Source of the DNA: Candidatus Gastranaerophilales bacterium
GTDB lineage: Bacteria; Cyanobacteriota; Vampirovibrionia; Gastranaerophilales; Gastranaerophilaceae
Direction: 5' to 3'
Assembly (NCBI GenBank): GCA_944322545.1
Contig: CALUPF010000011.1
Location: 1 to 60,331, forward strand
DNA length: 60,331 nucleotides
Positions 9,748 through 18,926 of the stretch are shown here, in pieces. How positions within the stretch are numbered: the first letter of the stretch is position 1; every line of letters starts with the position of its first letter. The translations under genes and the position numbers were made by a program. The notes below the pieces were generated by a model that worked only from the letters and a program-made list of their open reading frames with translations, was not told the origin of the DNA and searched no databases.

Positions 9748-10404
9748 ATGGCTAGTAGTCAATTTATAAAAGAAAGAAACAAAAAACTTGCTGAAAAGGT
9801 CGTTTCAGCTTTAAATAAAAGACATTTTGATGCTTTTTATTGTGAGGATAAAAATGAGGCATTATACAAAATTTTAGAATTTATTTCAAAAGATGATGTG
9901 ATTTCTTGGGGCGGATCTATGTCTATCAATGAAATAGGGCTTGTCGATTACCTAGAGAGCAATGGCTATAAAACTATTAACCGTGATAAGGCTAAAGATC
10001 CTCAAGAAAAGCTAAAATGCGCAATTGATAGTTTTAGTTCTGATATTTTTCTAATGAGTGCTAATGCAATTAGTGAAGATGGGCAATTAGTTAATATTGA
10101 CGGTCTTGGTAACAGACTTGCGGCTTTGTGTTTTGGTCCTAAAAATGTATTTGTTGTTGCTGGCATGAATAAAGTATCTAAGACTATCGAAGATGCTTAT
10201 CAAAGAGCTAGGACTTATGCAGCTCCTTGCAATATGCAAAGAATTAACTCACTAGCTGCTAAAAACACTCCATGTGTTAAAACTGGCAGTTGTGCAGATT
10301 GCTTGAGTGAAGATTCAATCTGTGCTCAAATTTTAACAACAAGACTATGCAAGCCAAATGGAAGAATCAAAGTCTTTTTGGTAAATGAAAATTTAGGATA
10401 CTAA
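9748..10404 (+). CDS. LUD domain protein (LutC/YkgG-like, DUF162)
   Basis: This 218-aa protein matches the LUD family: WGGSMSINEIGL early, MSANAISEDGQLVNIDGLGNR in the middle and a C-terminal Cys-rich part TPCVKTGSCADCLSEDSIC. Stand-alone members of this type are common in anaerobes. LutC-type relatives take part in lactate utilisation with LutA and LutB, but no lutA or lutB gene is nearby, so a role in lactate metabolism is not shown. It is cytoplasmic. The ribosome binding site GGAG lies 7-10 bp before the ATG. Confidence 0.8.
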   Translation: MASSQFIKERNKKLAEKVVSALNKRHFDAFYCEDKNEALYKILEFISKDDVISWGGSMSINEIGLVDYLESNGYKTINRDKAKDPQEKLKCAIDSFSSDIFLMSANAISEDGQLVNIDGLGNRLAALCFGPKNVFVVAGMNKVSKTIEDAYQRARTYAAPCNMQRINSLAAKNTPCVKTGSCADCLSEDSICAQILTTRLCKPNGRIKVFLVNENLGY

Positions 10405-10407
10405 GAT

Positions 10408-11319
10408 TTATTTTATTTGTCTTTTAATATCATTTTTTACATCTGAAAGAGGGCCACTATTAGGGTTAATCAGATTGTAATAGTATTTTTTCATATATGT
10501 AAATGGGAATCTTGGTATCCAGCTGAGTTTCATAAAAATTGTTGCAGTATCAGCACCTTGAGATAACATCAAATCATCAATTGTTTGTTCATATGCTGGT
10601 GAAATTGAAGATAATATTTTCAAAAGGTAGTCTGCTGCTGTAACGGCTGAATATCCTGAAATAAGGCCTGTATTTACAGCAAGGTGAGTAACCTTAAATT
10701 CTTGATTGTTAATTGTTACTTTTTCAACACCTTCTGGAAGTGTTATGTCATTTGATGTCATTCGTTCAATTTCGTACCACTCACCTTCATAGCGAATTCT
10801 TAATGCTTTGGGGTGTGGCATATAAATGTCATCAAAATCGTTGTTTAAAAGTTTTTTTCCATCTTGGTCTATAATGCCATATTTGAATTTTTTGCAAGTC
10901 AAAAACATTTTTCCGAACAACGGTTCAATTGACGAATATTCAGGTTCAATTATTATATTTCCTTTTTCATCATATAGCCCATAATCTGTATCGTTGCCTA
11001 GTTTTGCATATTTCATGAAAACTCTTTCAGCGTGTCTGTATTTTGGTTTAACAAGATAGTTTCCTGATGAATCCATAAGACCAAATCTGTTTTTCTTTTG
11101 GACTATCCAAGAATAGTCCCCAACTCGTATGAGTTTTTTATATTCAGGCTCAACAACAACATTTCCTTTTTTGTCTTTGAGTCCGAAATATTCATCCTGA
11201 CTAAAAACTGTTACATCTGAAACCTTTAAAGGTTCTTTTGATACTTCTTGTGCATTAACGCTCAAAGATGCATTTGCCATTAAAAAAAATAAACCGATTA
11301 AAACAAAATACTTTTTCAT
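10408..11319 (-). CDS. secreted WG-repeat protein
   Basis: This 303-aa protein has a signal peptide (MKKYFVLIGLFFLMANASLSVNA). Residues 45-180 hold four to five repeats of the form (Y/F)GLxDxxGNxxVxPxYxxxxx, the WG (KWG) beta-repeat, for instance FGLKDKKGNVVVEPEYKK, FGLMDSSGNYLVKPKYRH and YGLYDEKGNIIIEPEYSS. Such repeats probably act in binding, with no known catalysis. The C-terminal 120 residues are unrecognised. It is probably periplasmic or at the outer membrane. It is convergent with, and 3 bp from, the LUD gene. Confidence 0.8.
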   Translation of the reverse strand: MKKYFVLIGLFFLMANASLSVNAQEVSKEPLKVSDVTVFSQDEYFGLKDKKGNVVVEPEYKKLIRVGDYSWIVQKKNRFGLMDSSGNYLVKPKYRHAERVFMKYAKLGNDTDYGLYDEKGNIIIEPEYSSIEPLFGKMFLTCKKFKYGIIDQDGKKLLNNDFDDIYMPHPKALRIRYEGEWYEIERMTSNDITLPEGVEKVTINNQEFKVTHLAVNTGLISGYSAVTAADYLLKILSSISPAYEQTIDDLMLSQGADTATIFMKLSWIPRFPFTYMKKYYYNLINPNSGPLSDVKNDIKRQIK

Positions 11320-11374
11320 ATGAGAATAATAGCATGATATAATTTTTTTAGAAAATAGTAACGGAAATTTAATT

Positions 11375-14167
11375 ATGAGAGAGTTTTTGAAGAAAATAAA
11401 GTTTATAATACCAATTGTTATATTTTTAGCTATTATTGCTGCTTTACCATTTGTTTTTTATTTAAAGATATTGCCTTATGTTGTCTCAAATGAGCAAGCA
11501 ATTTCTTATGTTGAGCAGTATGTAAAAGAGTCTTCAAAACTGGATTTGGTTGTTAAAAAACCTGTTTTGAAAACAGATTTGAGTCCAGAATTGTCATTTA
11601 GCGTTGATGAAATTTCTTTGAAAAAAGACAATGCTAATTTGTTAAATATAAAAAACTTTGATACAACTATTTCTTTTGAAAAAGTCTTAGAAAAGACTAT
11701 TGTGTTAAAAAAAGTTGGCTTAGATGATTTATTCGCTGATGTAAATAAACTGATGGCGTTATCAACTGAACCTGCTAAACCACAAAAAAAATCAGACTGG
11801 ACAGTTGAGTGGTTAGACTCTATTTTGTATTTGAAAAATTGCTACATTATTTATGATGTTGATAAAAAAACAAAAGTCGAAGTCTTTGGAAAAAACATGG
11901 AAATTACAAGCTCTCGTGAGCCTAAGTTTGTAAGATTTGACTTGAAAATAAATGTGACAAAAGGAAAAGATAAGCTAAGAATTGTTCTTTTCAACAAGAA
12001 TAATATCTATATAAAAGACCATAAAATATTTATTGATAAGGCGAAATTAGGTATTAACCGTTCTAGTGTTTATATAAATGCTTTTGCTGATCAGAAAAAC
12101 AATTTTGATTTAAGTGTATATTCTAACAAGTTTGATATAAAAAATGTTGTTGAACTTTTAAAAACTGATCTTGTTATTCCAAATGGAGAAGAAATGCTTA
12201 TGTTTTTCAAAGACATAAGTGGTAACTTTGATTTTAAATTTGATATTACAAATAAAGGAATGAATGGCTTTGTAAAGGTAAATAAAGGCTTTTTGAGAGT
12301 TATTCCTTTAGCTAATTTACCTATGACGCTTAATTATGGATATGTTGATATAAATGACAAAGAAATCAATCTGAAAGATTTTAAAGGCTATTATGGTTCG
12401 ACATCTAAAAATCGTATCAATATGTCAGGTGTTATCAAAGACTATATGAAGTCTGTCGATACAAATATTGAGGCAACAGGTCTTGCTACAAATGAGCTTA
12501 CGGCTAAATATCTTTCAAAACTAGTTGGCTGTCCTTTGACTTTGACTGGTGATTCTGGCGCTAAGATGATTTTGAAATCAAAATATAACAAAATTGATAT
12601 GACTTGGATGTTTAAAATTGCCAAAGGCGATGATATTTTGATTGACGGTGCGTCTTTGAGTCCTGTCAATTATGACAGAGCTGTGGTTGCTGATTTCTAT
12701 TTAAATGGAAACAATCTAGATATCAAATCAATAAGATATTTTATTGCTAAAGAATTAAATAAAAATACAAAAAATGTTAAACCTATTTTGACAATTGACG
12801 GAAAAATGGATATTTCAACATTAAAAGTTAAAAAGTTAGGGTTTAATATTCCAAAACCTTTACCTAGCGAATTTTTGAATGTGCTAATAGGTCAAAGACT
12901 GTTTAGAAAAGGAACTATTGCAGGTAATATGTATATGATAGACGATGGCAAAAATCCTATGTTAGAAGGTACATTGTCTATGGATAAGGTAAGAATTCCT
13001 AGTCAGCGTTTGTCGATTAGAGAGGCTCGTTTGACTACGAATAAAGATTCTGTACATATCAATGCATTTGGTCGTTTTAAGCGTTCTCAATATAAATTTA
13101 CGGGTGATATCAAAAACTCTTTATTGTTGCCTGTCGTAGTAAGAAATATTCATTTGACTGTTGATAATATTGACGTAGAAAGAATTCTTAATTCTATGAA
13201 TCAACAAAATACAAATGCTGTATCACCAGTTTTTCAAGAGAAAGAGGCTAGTCTTACAGCTGATCAGGATGTTGATTTAGACAGTGAAAATGATGATTTA
13301 TACACTTTTGATACAGGTTTGTTAATCGTTGAAAACTGTGTGTTAGAGGTTGTAAAAGGCTTTTATAAGGATATCAAATTTGGTAATTTGAAAGCAACTT
13401 TGACTTTGGATAAAGATGGATTATTGCAAATAAAATCTAATAGGTTTGATTTTGCAGAAGGTATATCTTCTTTGAAGGTTGTTTGTGATCTTAAAAAACA
13501 TATTTATTCTATAAAACTTGGTGTTAAAGACATCAACGCAGATTTGATTGCTACAACATTGTTGGCTCTACCTAGAGAAATAACTGGTAAAGCAAAAGGC
13601 TTCATTAATTTAAATACAGATGATTCATTAAAGCTTAACGGTCAAATCAAATTTGACGTTCAAAACGGAACAATACCAAAAGTTGGTTTGTTAGAATACG
13701 CTTTAAAATTTGCTGCGTTATTTAGAAATCCGATGGCAATGATTAGTCCTTCTACGATATTTGATTTGGTTAATGTTCCTGAGGGTAATTTTGATAGAAT
13801 CAATGGGGATTTATTAATTAAAAACAACGTAGTTGAAAGAATTATGGTAAGATCTTCAGCTCCTCAGTTGAGTTCATTTATCGTAGGACGATATGATTTA
13901 GAAACAGCAGATGCTTCATTGCGTATTTATACTAAATTTAGTAATAAAAACAAAGGCTTTGCTGGATTTTTGAGAAACTTGTCATTGAACAGTCTTGCAA
14001 ACAGAGTTCCTTTAAGTAATAGCAATGATAGTATGTATTATTCTTCTGAGTTGAAAATGCTTCCACCTATCGATGCGGATGAAAAGGACTGTCAGGTATT
14101 TTTAACAAAAGTCGATGGAGATGTTGAGCATTTCAATTTCTTATCTTCTTTGAAAAAAATTAAGTAA
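11375..14167 (+). CDS. AsmA-like inter-membrane lipid transport family protein
   Basis: This 930-aa protein has one N-terminal membrane helix (FIIPIVIFLAIIAALPFVFYL, about 11-31) and a long periplasmic part of repeated beta strands, the architecture of AsmA/TamB/YhdP bridge proteins. The C-terminal third (GKAKGFINLNTDDSLKLNGQIKFDVQNG, then LLIKNNVVERIMVRSSAPQLSSFIVGRYDL) corresponds to the AsmA C-terminal/DUF3971-like region. Known members form hydrophobic grooves carrying phospholipids between inner and outer membranes, so its presence implies a two-membrane envelope. The start at 11375 is preceded by AACGGAAAT. It is divergent from the WG-repeat gene and followed by a flavodoxin-like gene. 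Confidence 0.85.
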   Translation: MREFLKKIKFIIPIVIFLAIIAALPFVFYLKILPYVVSNEQAISYVEQYVKESSKLDLVVKKPVLKTDLSPELSFSVDEISLKKDNANLLNIKNFDTTISFEKVLEKTIVLKKVGLDDLFADVNKLMALSTEPAKPQKKSDWTVEWLDSILYLKNCYIIYDVDKKTKVEVFGKNMEITSSREPKFVRFDLKINVTKGKDKLRIVLFNKNNIYIKDHKIFIDKAKLGINRSSVYINAFADQKNNFDLSVYSNKFDIKNVVELLKTDLVIPNGEEMLMFFKDISGNFDFKFDITNKGMNGFVKVNKGFLRVIPLANLPMTLNYGYVDINDKEINLKDFKGYYGSTSKNRINMSGVIKDYMKSVDTNIEATGLATNELTAKYLSKLVGCPLTLTGDSGAKMILKSKYNKIDMTWMFKIAKGDDILIDGASLSPVNYDRAVVADFYLNGNNLDIKSIRYFIAKELNKNTKNVKPILTIDGKMDISTLKVKKLGFNIPKPLPSEFLNVLIGQRLFRKGTIAGNMYMIDDGKNPMLEGTLSMDKVRIPSQRLSIREARLTTNKDSVHINAFGRFKRSQYKFTGDIKNSLLLPVVVRNIHLTVDNIDVERILNSMNQQNTNAVSPVFQEKEASLTADQDVDLDSENDDLYTFDTGLLIVENCVLEVVKGFYKDIKFGNLKATLTLDKDGLLQIKSNRFDFAEGISSLKVVCDLKKHIYSIKLGVKDINADLIATTLLALPREITGKAKGFINLNTDDSLKLNGQIKFDVQNGTIPKVGLLEYALKFAALFRNPMAMISPSTIFDLVNVPEGNFDRINGDLLIKNNVVERIMVRSSAPQLSSFIVGRYDLETADASLRIYTKFSNKNKGFAGFLRNLSLNSLANRVPLSNSNDSMYYSSELKMLPPIDADEKDCQVFLTKVDGDVEHFNFLSSLKKIK

Positions 14168-14226
14168 AAAGATTTGACTGAGAGTGGACTCTAAGTTGTA
14201 AAATATCTTTTAAAAGTGAGGTAAAA

Positions 14227-14769
14227 ATGGCTAATAAAGTTTTAATTCTTTCTTCTTCGCCTAGAAAAGGTGGAAATTCAGATACGCTATGTAATAACTT
14301 TATGAAGGGAGCTCAAGATGCCGGTCATGAGGTTGAGAAAATATTTTTAAAAGATAAAAAAATCAATTATTGCGTGGGTTGTGGCTATTGTGCAAATAGT
14401 GGATACAATGGATGCGCGCAAATAGATGAAATGACTGATATTCTGAAAAAAATGATAGAAGCTGATGTTATTGTAATGGCAACACCAGTTTATTTTTATA
14501 CGATGTCTGCTCAAATGAAAACATTAATTGATAGATGTTGTGCTGTATATACGAAAATAAAAAATAAGTCGTTTTACTTTATTATGACTGCTGCTGATGG
14601 TAACAAAGCTGCTTTAGAAAGAACAAAAGACGGCTTTATGGGATTTTTAGATTGTTTAGATAATCCTAAAGACATAGGCGCTATTTATGCAGCAGGTCTT
14701 TGGGAAAAGGATGATGTTAAAAATACAAATTATCCAAAAGAAGCATATGAGGCTGGTTATAATCTTTAA
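14227..14769 (+). CDS. flavodoxin-fold NAD(P)H:FMN oxidoreductase with Cys motif
   Basis: This 180-aa protein has an FMN-phosphate loop SSSPRKGGNSDTL at 9-21, the typical iron-sulfur-flavoprotein-like CVGCGYC near residue 49, and a second flavin loop (MATPVYFYTMSAQMKTLIDR). It belongs to the NADPH-dependent FMN reductase family found in anaerobes, with an electron-transfer or reductase role in the cytoplasm. The spacing CVGCxxC..C could hold a metal, but full iron-sulfur flavoproteins have a different spacing, so a cluster is not certain. The ribosome binding site GTGAGG precedes the ATG. Confidence 0.82.
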   Translation: MANKVLILSSSPRKGGNSDTLCNNFMKGAQDAGHEVEKIFLKDKKINYCVGCGYCANSGYNGCAQIDEMTDILKKMIEADVIVMATPVYFYTMSAQMKTLIDRCCAVYTKIKNKSFYFIMTAADGNKAALERTKDGFMGFLDCLDNPKDIGAIYAAGLWEKDDVKNTNYPKEAYEAGYNL

Positions 14770-14824
14770 AAATAATTAGAATAAAGGCTGATGTTATTGT
14801 TTTATAACGTTGTATATTGAACTT

Positions 14825-15217
14825 ATGTTCGATTTTCAATGGTATAATTCATTAAATCAGCCTTATTTTTTGCCACCTGCTTGGTTATTTGGACCGGTTT
14901 GGGCTGTTTTATACTTTTTGATTTTTCTTTCACTTTTTTTGTTTTTACGCCACGGTGAAATAAAATCTAAAATTTTTCCATTAGCTTTGTTTGTTTTACA
15001 AATTGTTTTGAATTTTTTATGGACTCCGCTTTTTTTCGGATATAAACAAATAGGGTTTGCTTTAGTTATTTGTTTTATGTTATGGATTTTGATTCCGATA
15101 ATAGCAATAGGATTTTTTAAGCACTCAAAACTCTCAGCAATACTTCTTGTTCCTTATTTTTTGTGGGTGAGTTTTGCTTTATATTTGAACTTTGAGTTTT
15201 GGAGATTAAATTCTTAG
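14825..15217 (+). CDS. tspO: TspO/MBR family membrane protein
   Basis: This 130-aa protein has tryptophan- and proline-rich membrane segments: WYNSLNQPYFLPPAWLFGPVW, FLWTPLFFGYKQIG and a final segment VSFALYLNFEFW are hallmarks of TspO. Most family members are about 150-160 aa with five helices; here the first helix is mostly missing, as the ATG at 14825 begins just before the WYNSL motif. An upstream in-frame start would add only five residues. TspO binds porphyrins and is tied to tetrapyrrole and stress signalling, which is of interest because this organism makes siroheme. It overlaps by 4 bp with the convergent TPR gene. Confidence 0.8.
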   Translation: MFDFQWYNSLNQPYFLPPAWLFGPVWAVLYFLIFLSLFLFLRHGEIKSKIFPLALFVLQIVLNFLWTPLFFGYKQIGFALVICFMLWILIPIIAIGFFKHSKLSAILLVPYFLWVSFALYLNFEFWRLNS

Positions 15218-15930
15218 TATTTTATTGTGTCTATAACCTCACCATCAACTGGCGATTTTCTTATATTGTCAGTTGGTTGTGGGTTTTGTGCTGGAGCTAG
15301 TTGGTCCATTTTTCTTGCTATATTTCTGAAGAATTTATAGTATTCCATATTTTGCTCATTTGTTTCATCTTTTGAGAATGTTTCTGCGTAGCCTCTTAGT
15401 TCTGGAGCTTTTGCACTGTATTTGATTAATAAATCTTTGTGTGTATCAGGATTTAATTTTTCAGCATATTCAGGATGTTCTTCAATCATCTCTTTCATTT
15501 GAGCATATACTCTTGCTTGTCCACCATAGGCTAAGATTACTTCAAACATATCATCTAGTGCTTCAGAGTATAGTCCTAGTTTTTTCTTACAATCTATACG
15601 ATATTCATAATATACTGCAGCACCGTAGTTTGGTTGGTTATAAAAATAGTTGAAATCTTCTAAAGCTTTGTCATATTTCTCAAAGAAATAATATAGTTTC
15701 GCTCTTGCAATTCTTGCGTCATTGTATGAAGGGTCAATTTCTAATGCTTTAGAATAAATATCAATTGCTCCTAAACGATTATTTTTCCATTCATAGTCTT
15801 GGCCTTGTTTGTAATAATATTCAGGTGTTTGTTCTTTTGGTGCTGCTTTAGCTTTGTTTGCTGCAATTGCAGAATTTGTTACAGCTGTGAATGCGAATAA
15901 ACACAAAATTATTGATAAAATCTTTTTCAT
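15214..15930 (-). CDS. secreted TPR-repeat protein
   Basis: This 238-aa protein has a signal peptide (MKKILSIILCLFAFTAVTNSAIA). Two to three tetratricopeptide repeats are seen at about 37-115 (EYYYKQGQDYEWKNNRLGAI, then DIYSKALEIDPSYNDARIAR), followed by a helical C-terminal part. TPR arrays bind partner proteins; no catalytic motif is present. It is probably periplasmic. No function can be inferred from neighbours. Confidence 0.75.
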   Translation of the reverse strand: MKKILSIILCLFAFTAVTNSAIAANKAKAAPKEQTPEYYYKQGQDYEWKNNRLGAIDIYSKALEIDPSYNDARIARAKLYYFFEKYDKALEDFNYFYNQPNYGAAVYYEYRIDCKKKLGLYSEALDDMFEVILAYGGQARVYAQMKEMIEEHPEYAEKLNPDTHKDLLIKYSAKAPELRGYAETFSKDETNEQNMEYYKFFRNIARKMDQLAPAQNPQPTDNIRKSPVDGEVIDTIKY

Positions 15931-16016
15931 ATTGACTCCTTCCCATTAGTTCATTGTTAAATAATACAATAAATTAAATTATTGTTTTATAACTTTTTCA
16001 TTAAATTTAATATATT

Positions 16017-16772
16017 TTACAAAATTTGAATTTCATCTAAAGAGTTAACAACAAATTTTGATGTTTTTTCTAAATCTTGTTTGGTAATTTGTCCTGTTGC
16101 AACGAGAATTGTCTTTTCTACATTTGCATTGTTGGCTGCTATATAGTCCATTGGTGCGTCACCTATCATAATTGTATTTTTAGGATTTGCTTTCATTTCT
16201 TCTAGCGCCAATTTAACAGGAACACCACTTTCTTTAGTTTCTTTTGTTGATTCTCTTCCTACGACTGAGTCAAACAAGTCTTCCCAGTTGAAATGTTTCA
16301 ATGTTAAAAGAGTGGATTCCTTAGAATCTGATGTTACAACACCGAGTTTAAGCCCTTTTTGTTTGAGCTTTTTGATAAAATCTATCGCTGAGTCAATTGG
16401 TTTTGTGTATTTTTGCATTTCTTTATAGAAAATTACATTGACTTCATCAAATATTTTTTCTAACTCGTTTTCTGTAATTTTTATATTTAAATCATTCAAG
16501 TCTTTGCAAAATAAGTTGATGATAATTTGTCTTGAATACAAAGCTGTTATTCCCTCACTAAGCATTTTGCCTGTGTTTATATCATAGCCAAGTTTCAGGG
16601 TTAGTTTTTGAAATAGATCGTTTTCAAGATTATATCTTTTTATTATTTCTTTCACTCTAAGCTCAGTCATTTTTCCCCAAAAATAATGGAGATCTATAAA
16701 GGTGCCATCTTTATCAAAAATGACTGTGTCGATGTTGTTTATTTCCCAATTTAAGGTTTTTAGTGTAATCAA
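16017..16772 (-). CDS. HAD-superfamily hydrolase (phosphoglycolate phosphatase-like)
   Basis: This 251-aa protein carries HAD motif I DKDGTFID (first Asp nucleophile, about 20-27), motif II VVTSDS, the motif III Lys and motif IV MIGDAPMDYIAA. A helical cap lies between I and II, as in the phosphoglycolate phosphatase/beta-phosphoglucomutase group. The substrate is not determinable. Translation starts at TTG (16772) inside the end of the LdpA-like gene, with a 4-bp overlap (TTGA), so the two are translationally coupled. Confidence 0.85.
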   Translation of the reverse strand: MITLKTLNWEINNIDTVIFDKDGTFIDLHYFWGKMTELRVKEIIKRYNLENDLFQKLTLKLGYDINTGKMLSEGITALYSRQIIINLFCKDLNDLNIKITENELEKIFDEVNVIFYKEMQKYTKPIDSAIDFIKKLKQKGLKLGVVTSDSKESTLLTLKHFNWEDLFDSVVGRESTKETKESGVPVKLALEEMKANPKNTIMIGDAPMDYIAANNANVEKTILVATGQITKQDLEKTSKFVVNSLDEIQIL

Positions 16773-17734
16773 TTTTGATTTTCCTTCATTATGTCTACAA
16801 GTGATTTTGCGATTTTTACAGCCTCATCTAATTTTTGTTTGTTAGTGAGTAAATCGTCAGCGAGTAGATAATCTTTTACGATTTTTCTAGCATAAGAACC
16901 TACAGCAAGACAGTTAGGATGAACGTTGCACAATTTTGCAAGTTCTATTGATTTTGTGTTTGTTCCACCAGACATCATTATATATGCTGGCATATTAGCG
17001 TTTTGGAAAAGTTGTGCAGTTGCGACTGCTTGAAGTGTTGTTCCAAATTCGTCGTTGCTTCCACTCATTGCAACACCGTCTGCTTGGATGATTGTTGTAT
17101 ATGGTTTTCTTGTTTTTAACATATTCCAAACACGCTCTTTTAATCTTTTATCACCTAGTTCTGAGCGATCTAGTGAGATGCATAAAAAGCCGTCAAAGTA
17201 TTCGTTTATTTGCTCCCATTTTTCCATTACATCTTTTTCGTCAGTTGAAATAGCGTGAAATTCAATGCAATCGATTCCTTTTTTTATGATTTCAGGCAAG
17301 ACCTCTTTGTAGTCTTGCAATTGAGTAATCATACTAATTGCATTGTGAGGACAAACTTTTTCACACTGCCCACAACCAATGCAGCGTTCTTTTTTTACCT
17401 TGTATTTGTCTAATTCAATAATTGCGTCATGGGGACAAGTTTTTTTACATTTTCCACATTTTTTGCATTTTTCTTGGTCAATTAGTGCTTTTGTTATATG
17501 AGGGTCACCTTCAATTCCAACACTTACGCATAAATATCTTTCTTCTTCTATTCCAGAGTTTTTTAAACCTCTTTTTGCTGCATCTACAATTTCAGGTTTT
17601 GCACATAAATCAAAAAAGTTACATCCTGCTAGAGAATAAATTGTAACTAATCTTTCAACTTCTTGTGCATCTTCGTTTCCTGCACCGCATACCAATTTAA
17701 AACATTTTTTATTTTCTAATAAATCTTTTAACAT
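16769..17734 (-). CDS. ldpA: LdpA-like iron-sulfur protein (two 4Fe-4S motifs)
   Basis: This 321-aa protein starts FKLVCGAGNEDAQEVERLVTI and ALAGC.FFD-type residues (YSLAGCNFFDLCAKPEIVDAA), a pattern I know from cyanobacterial LdpA. Two ferredoxin-type motifs follow: C90 C93 C96 C100-P and C118 C121 C124 C128-P. The C-terminal domain of about 190 residues resembles a flavin/TIM-like fold (MMSGGTNTKSIELAKLC). In Synechococcus LdpA senses redox state and feeds it to the circadian clock. Here, in a probable non-photosynthetic relative without visible kai genes, it is likely a general redox-responsive or enzymatic protein. It is coupled to the HAD gene. The homology call rests on recall of the family, not on a search. 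Confidence 0.7.
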   Translation of the reverse strand: MLKDLLENKKCFKLVCGAGNEDAQEVERLVTIYSLAGCNFFDLCAKPEIVDAAKRGLKNSGIEEERYLCVSVGIEGDPHITKALIDQEKCKKCGKCKKTCPHDAIIELDKYKVKKERCIGCGQCEKVCPHNAISMITQLQDYKEVLPEIIKKGIDCIEFHAISTDEKDVMEKWEQINEYFDGFLCISLDRSELGDKRLKERVWNMLKTRKPYTTIIQADGVAMSGSNDEFGTTLQAVATAQLFQNANMPAYIMMSGGTNTKSIELAKLCNVHPNCLAVGSYARKIVKDYLLADDLLTNKQKLDEAVKIAKSLVDIMKENQN

Positions 17735-17802
17735 AGTTCTTCTTTCTATATAATATAAGTCACAGATTTATTTTATTATAAAAAATGTTTGATTATAAAT
17801 AA

Positions 17803-17834
17803 AAAAATCGGATTTTAATTAAAATCCGATTTAA
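17803..17834. terminator. palindromic terminator
   Basis: A perfect 14-bp inverted repeat around AATCGGATTTTAATT, flanked by A/T runs, lies just downstream of the minus-strand Ser-rich gene and after the start side of the ldpA gene. Confidence 0.75.
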
Positions 17835-17846
17835 ACAAGGCATATA

Positions 17847-18203
17847 TTAGTTTTGTTCTTTAAAATAACTTTGTGTTTCGTTATATATGTAGGCTTTGAC
17901 ATCAGAGATTGATGTAGCTTCAGCGCATAGGGTTGAATAGTCTAAGTTAGATAAATATGAATCAAGTTTTGAAGCTAATTGAGGATATTGAGCTTTTAAG
18001 CTGGCTATATATGAGCTAGCTGTTGATTGAGCGGTATCTTCAGTAATTGTAGATGATGTTGTATTTGTTTGAGTAGAATCATTATTGTCAGATGTGAAAA
18101 GGCCTTCTTCTTCAGCTTTTTTCTTTTTTTCTTCATCTGAAATTGAGCTAGTGCTTGTTGATTGAACGCTAGATGTTGACATTGAGCTTATAGAATTAAC
18201 CAT
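17847..18203 (-). CDS. small Ser/Thr-rich protein of unknown function
   Basis: This 118-aa protein has residues 1-65 dominated by Ser, Thr, Asp and Glu with a KKKKAEEE patch, probably disordered. The C-terminal 50 residues (ASSYIASLKAQYPQLASKLDSYLSNLDYSTLC) look helical. No signal peptide is seen. It has a good AAAGGAGAAAAG ribosome binding site upstream of the ATG and its own terminator, so it is very likely expressed. No family recognised. Confidence 0.6.
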   Translation of the reverse strand: MVNSISSMSTSSVQSTSTSSISDEEKKKKAEEEGLFTSDNNDSTQTNTTSSTITEDTAQSTASSYIASLKAQYPQLASKLDSYLSNLDYSTLCAEATSISDVKAYIYNETQSYFKEQN

Positions 18204-18389
18204 TTCTTTTCTCCTTTTGACTGTGTAACCCTTACATTTAAAATATTCCCATTTTGCTATTAATAGAAGTAGCTACAAAGAGCTATTTTTTTTGAAAAAA
18301 TTTTATAATTCCTATTGAATTTATTTTTTTTTTGATTTAAAACAGTGTCGTAGCGAAATATTAATAACAAAATAGATAGCGTAATCACC

Positions 18390-18923
18390 ATGAAATTTAT
18401 TACAAAATTGTGTGAAAGGCTTGGAGAGAATAATAAGCCTATTTATACAGTTATGGCAATTGCCTGCGGAAAAGGCACAGTAAGACCAATTTTGAGTATA
18501 AATAAAAAAAAGGAAGCTCCAGATGCTAGAAAATATGCTGCATTAAGAGAGTTAATGACCGAATTTGTTGGTGTACCAACCACGTTAGCTTTGGGTTTAA
18601 TTGGGGAAAGCTTGGCAGGGGTGCTTGCTAAAAAAGGTAGTGTTAAATATAAAAATGCAAACTCAGTACTGTCCTTTTTAGGCATTTGTTGTGCAGCAGG
18701 GTATTTTGTTCCTAAATTCTGTAATTTAGCAATGCCTCCTATTATGAAAAAGCTAATGCCTAATTATGATCCAAATTCAACAGGAACTAAGCCTGACGTT
18801 GTTAAGCAAAACCAGTCAACAGCTGTTTTGCCACAACAACTAGCAAAGCCTAGATCTGTAAATAGTTATGTTTATCGCGTAAATGTTAATTCACCATATT
18901 TTCGCGCAGGAATGAGAGTGTAG
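18390..18923 (+). CDS. unknown membrane-associated protein, paralogue of the next gene
   Basis: This 177-aa protein has two to three hydrophobic segments (MTEFVGVPTTLALGLIGESLAG; ANSVLSFLGICCAAGYFVPKF). Its early part GKGTVRPILSINKKKEAPDARKYAA can be aligned with the following gene (KATCRPTFIYCDKNANKQSKKYAA): both have K.T.RP, a D/K-rich gap and KYAA.(R/K)E. This suggests an old tandem duplication. Position relative to membranes and function are unknown. It ends 3 bp before the next ATG, so the pair is one operon. Confidence 0.55.
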   Translation: MKFITKLCERLGENNKPIYTVMAIACGKGTVRPILSINKKKEAPDARKYAALRELMTEFVGVPTTLALGLIGESLAGVLAKKGSVKYKNANSVLSFLGICCAAGYFVPKFCNLAMPPIMKKLMPNYDPNSTGTKPDVVKQNQSTAVLPQQLAKPRSVNSYVYRVNVNSPYFRAGMRV

Positions 18924-18926
18924 AAT

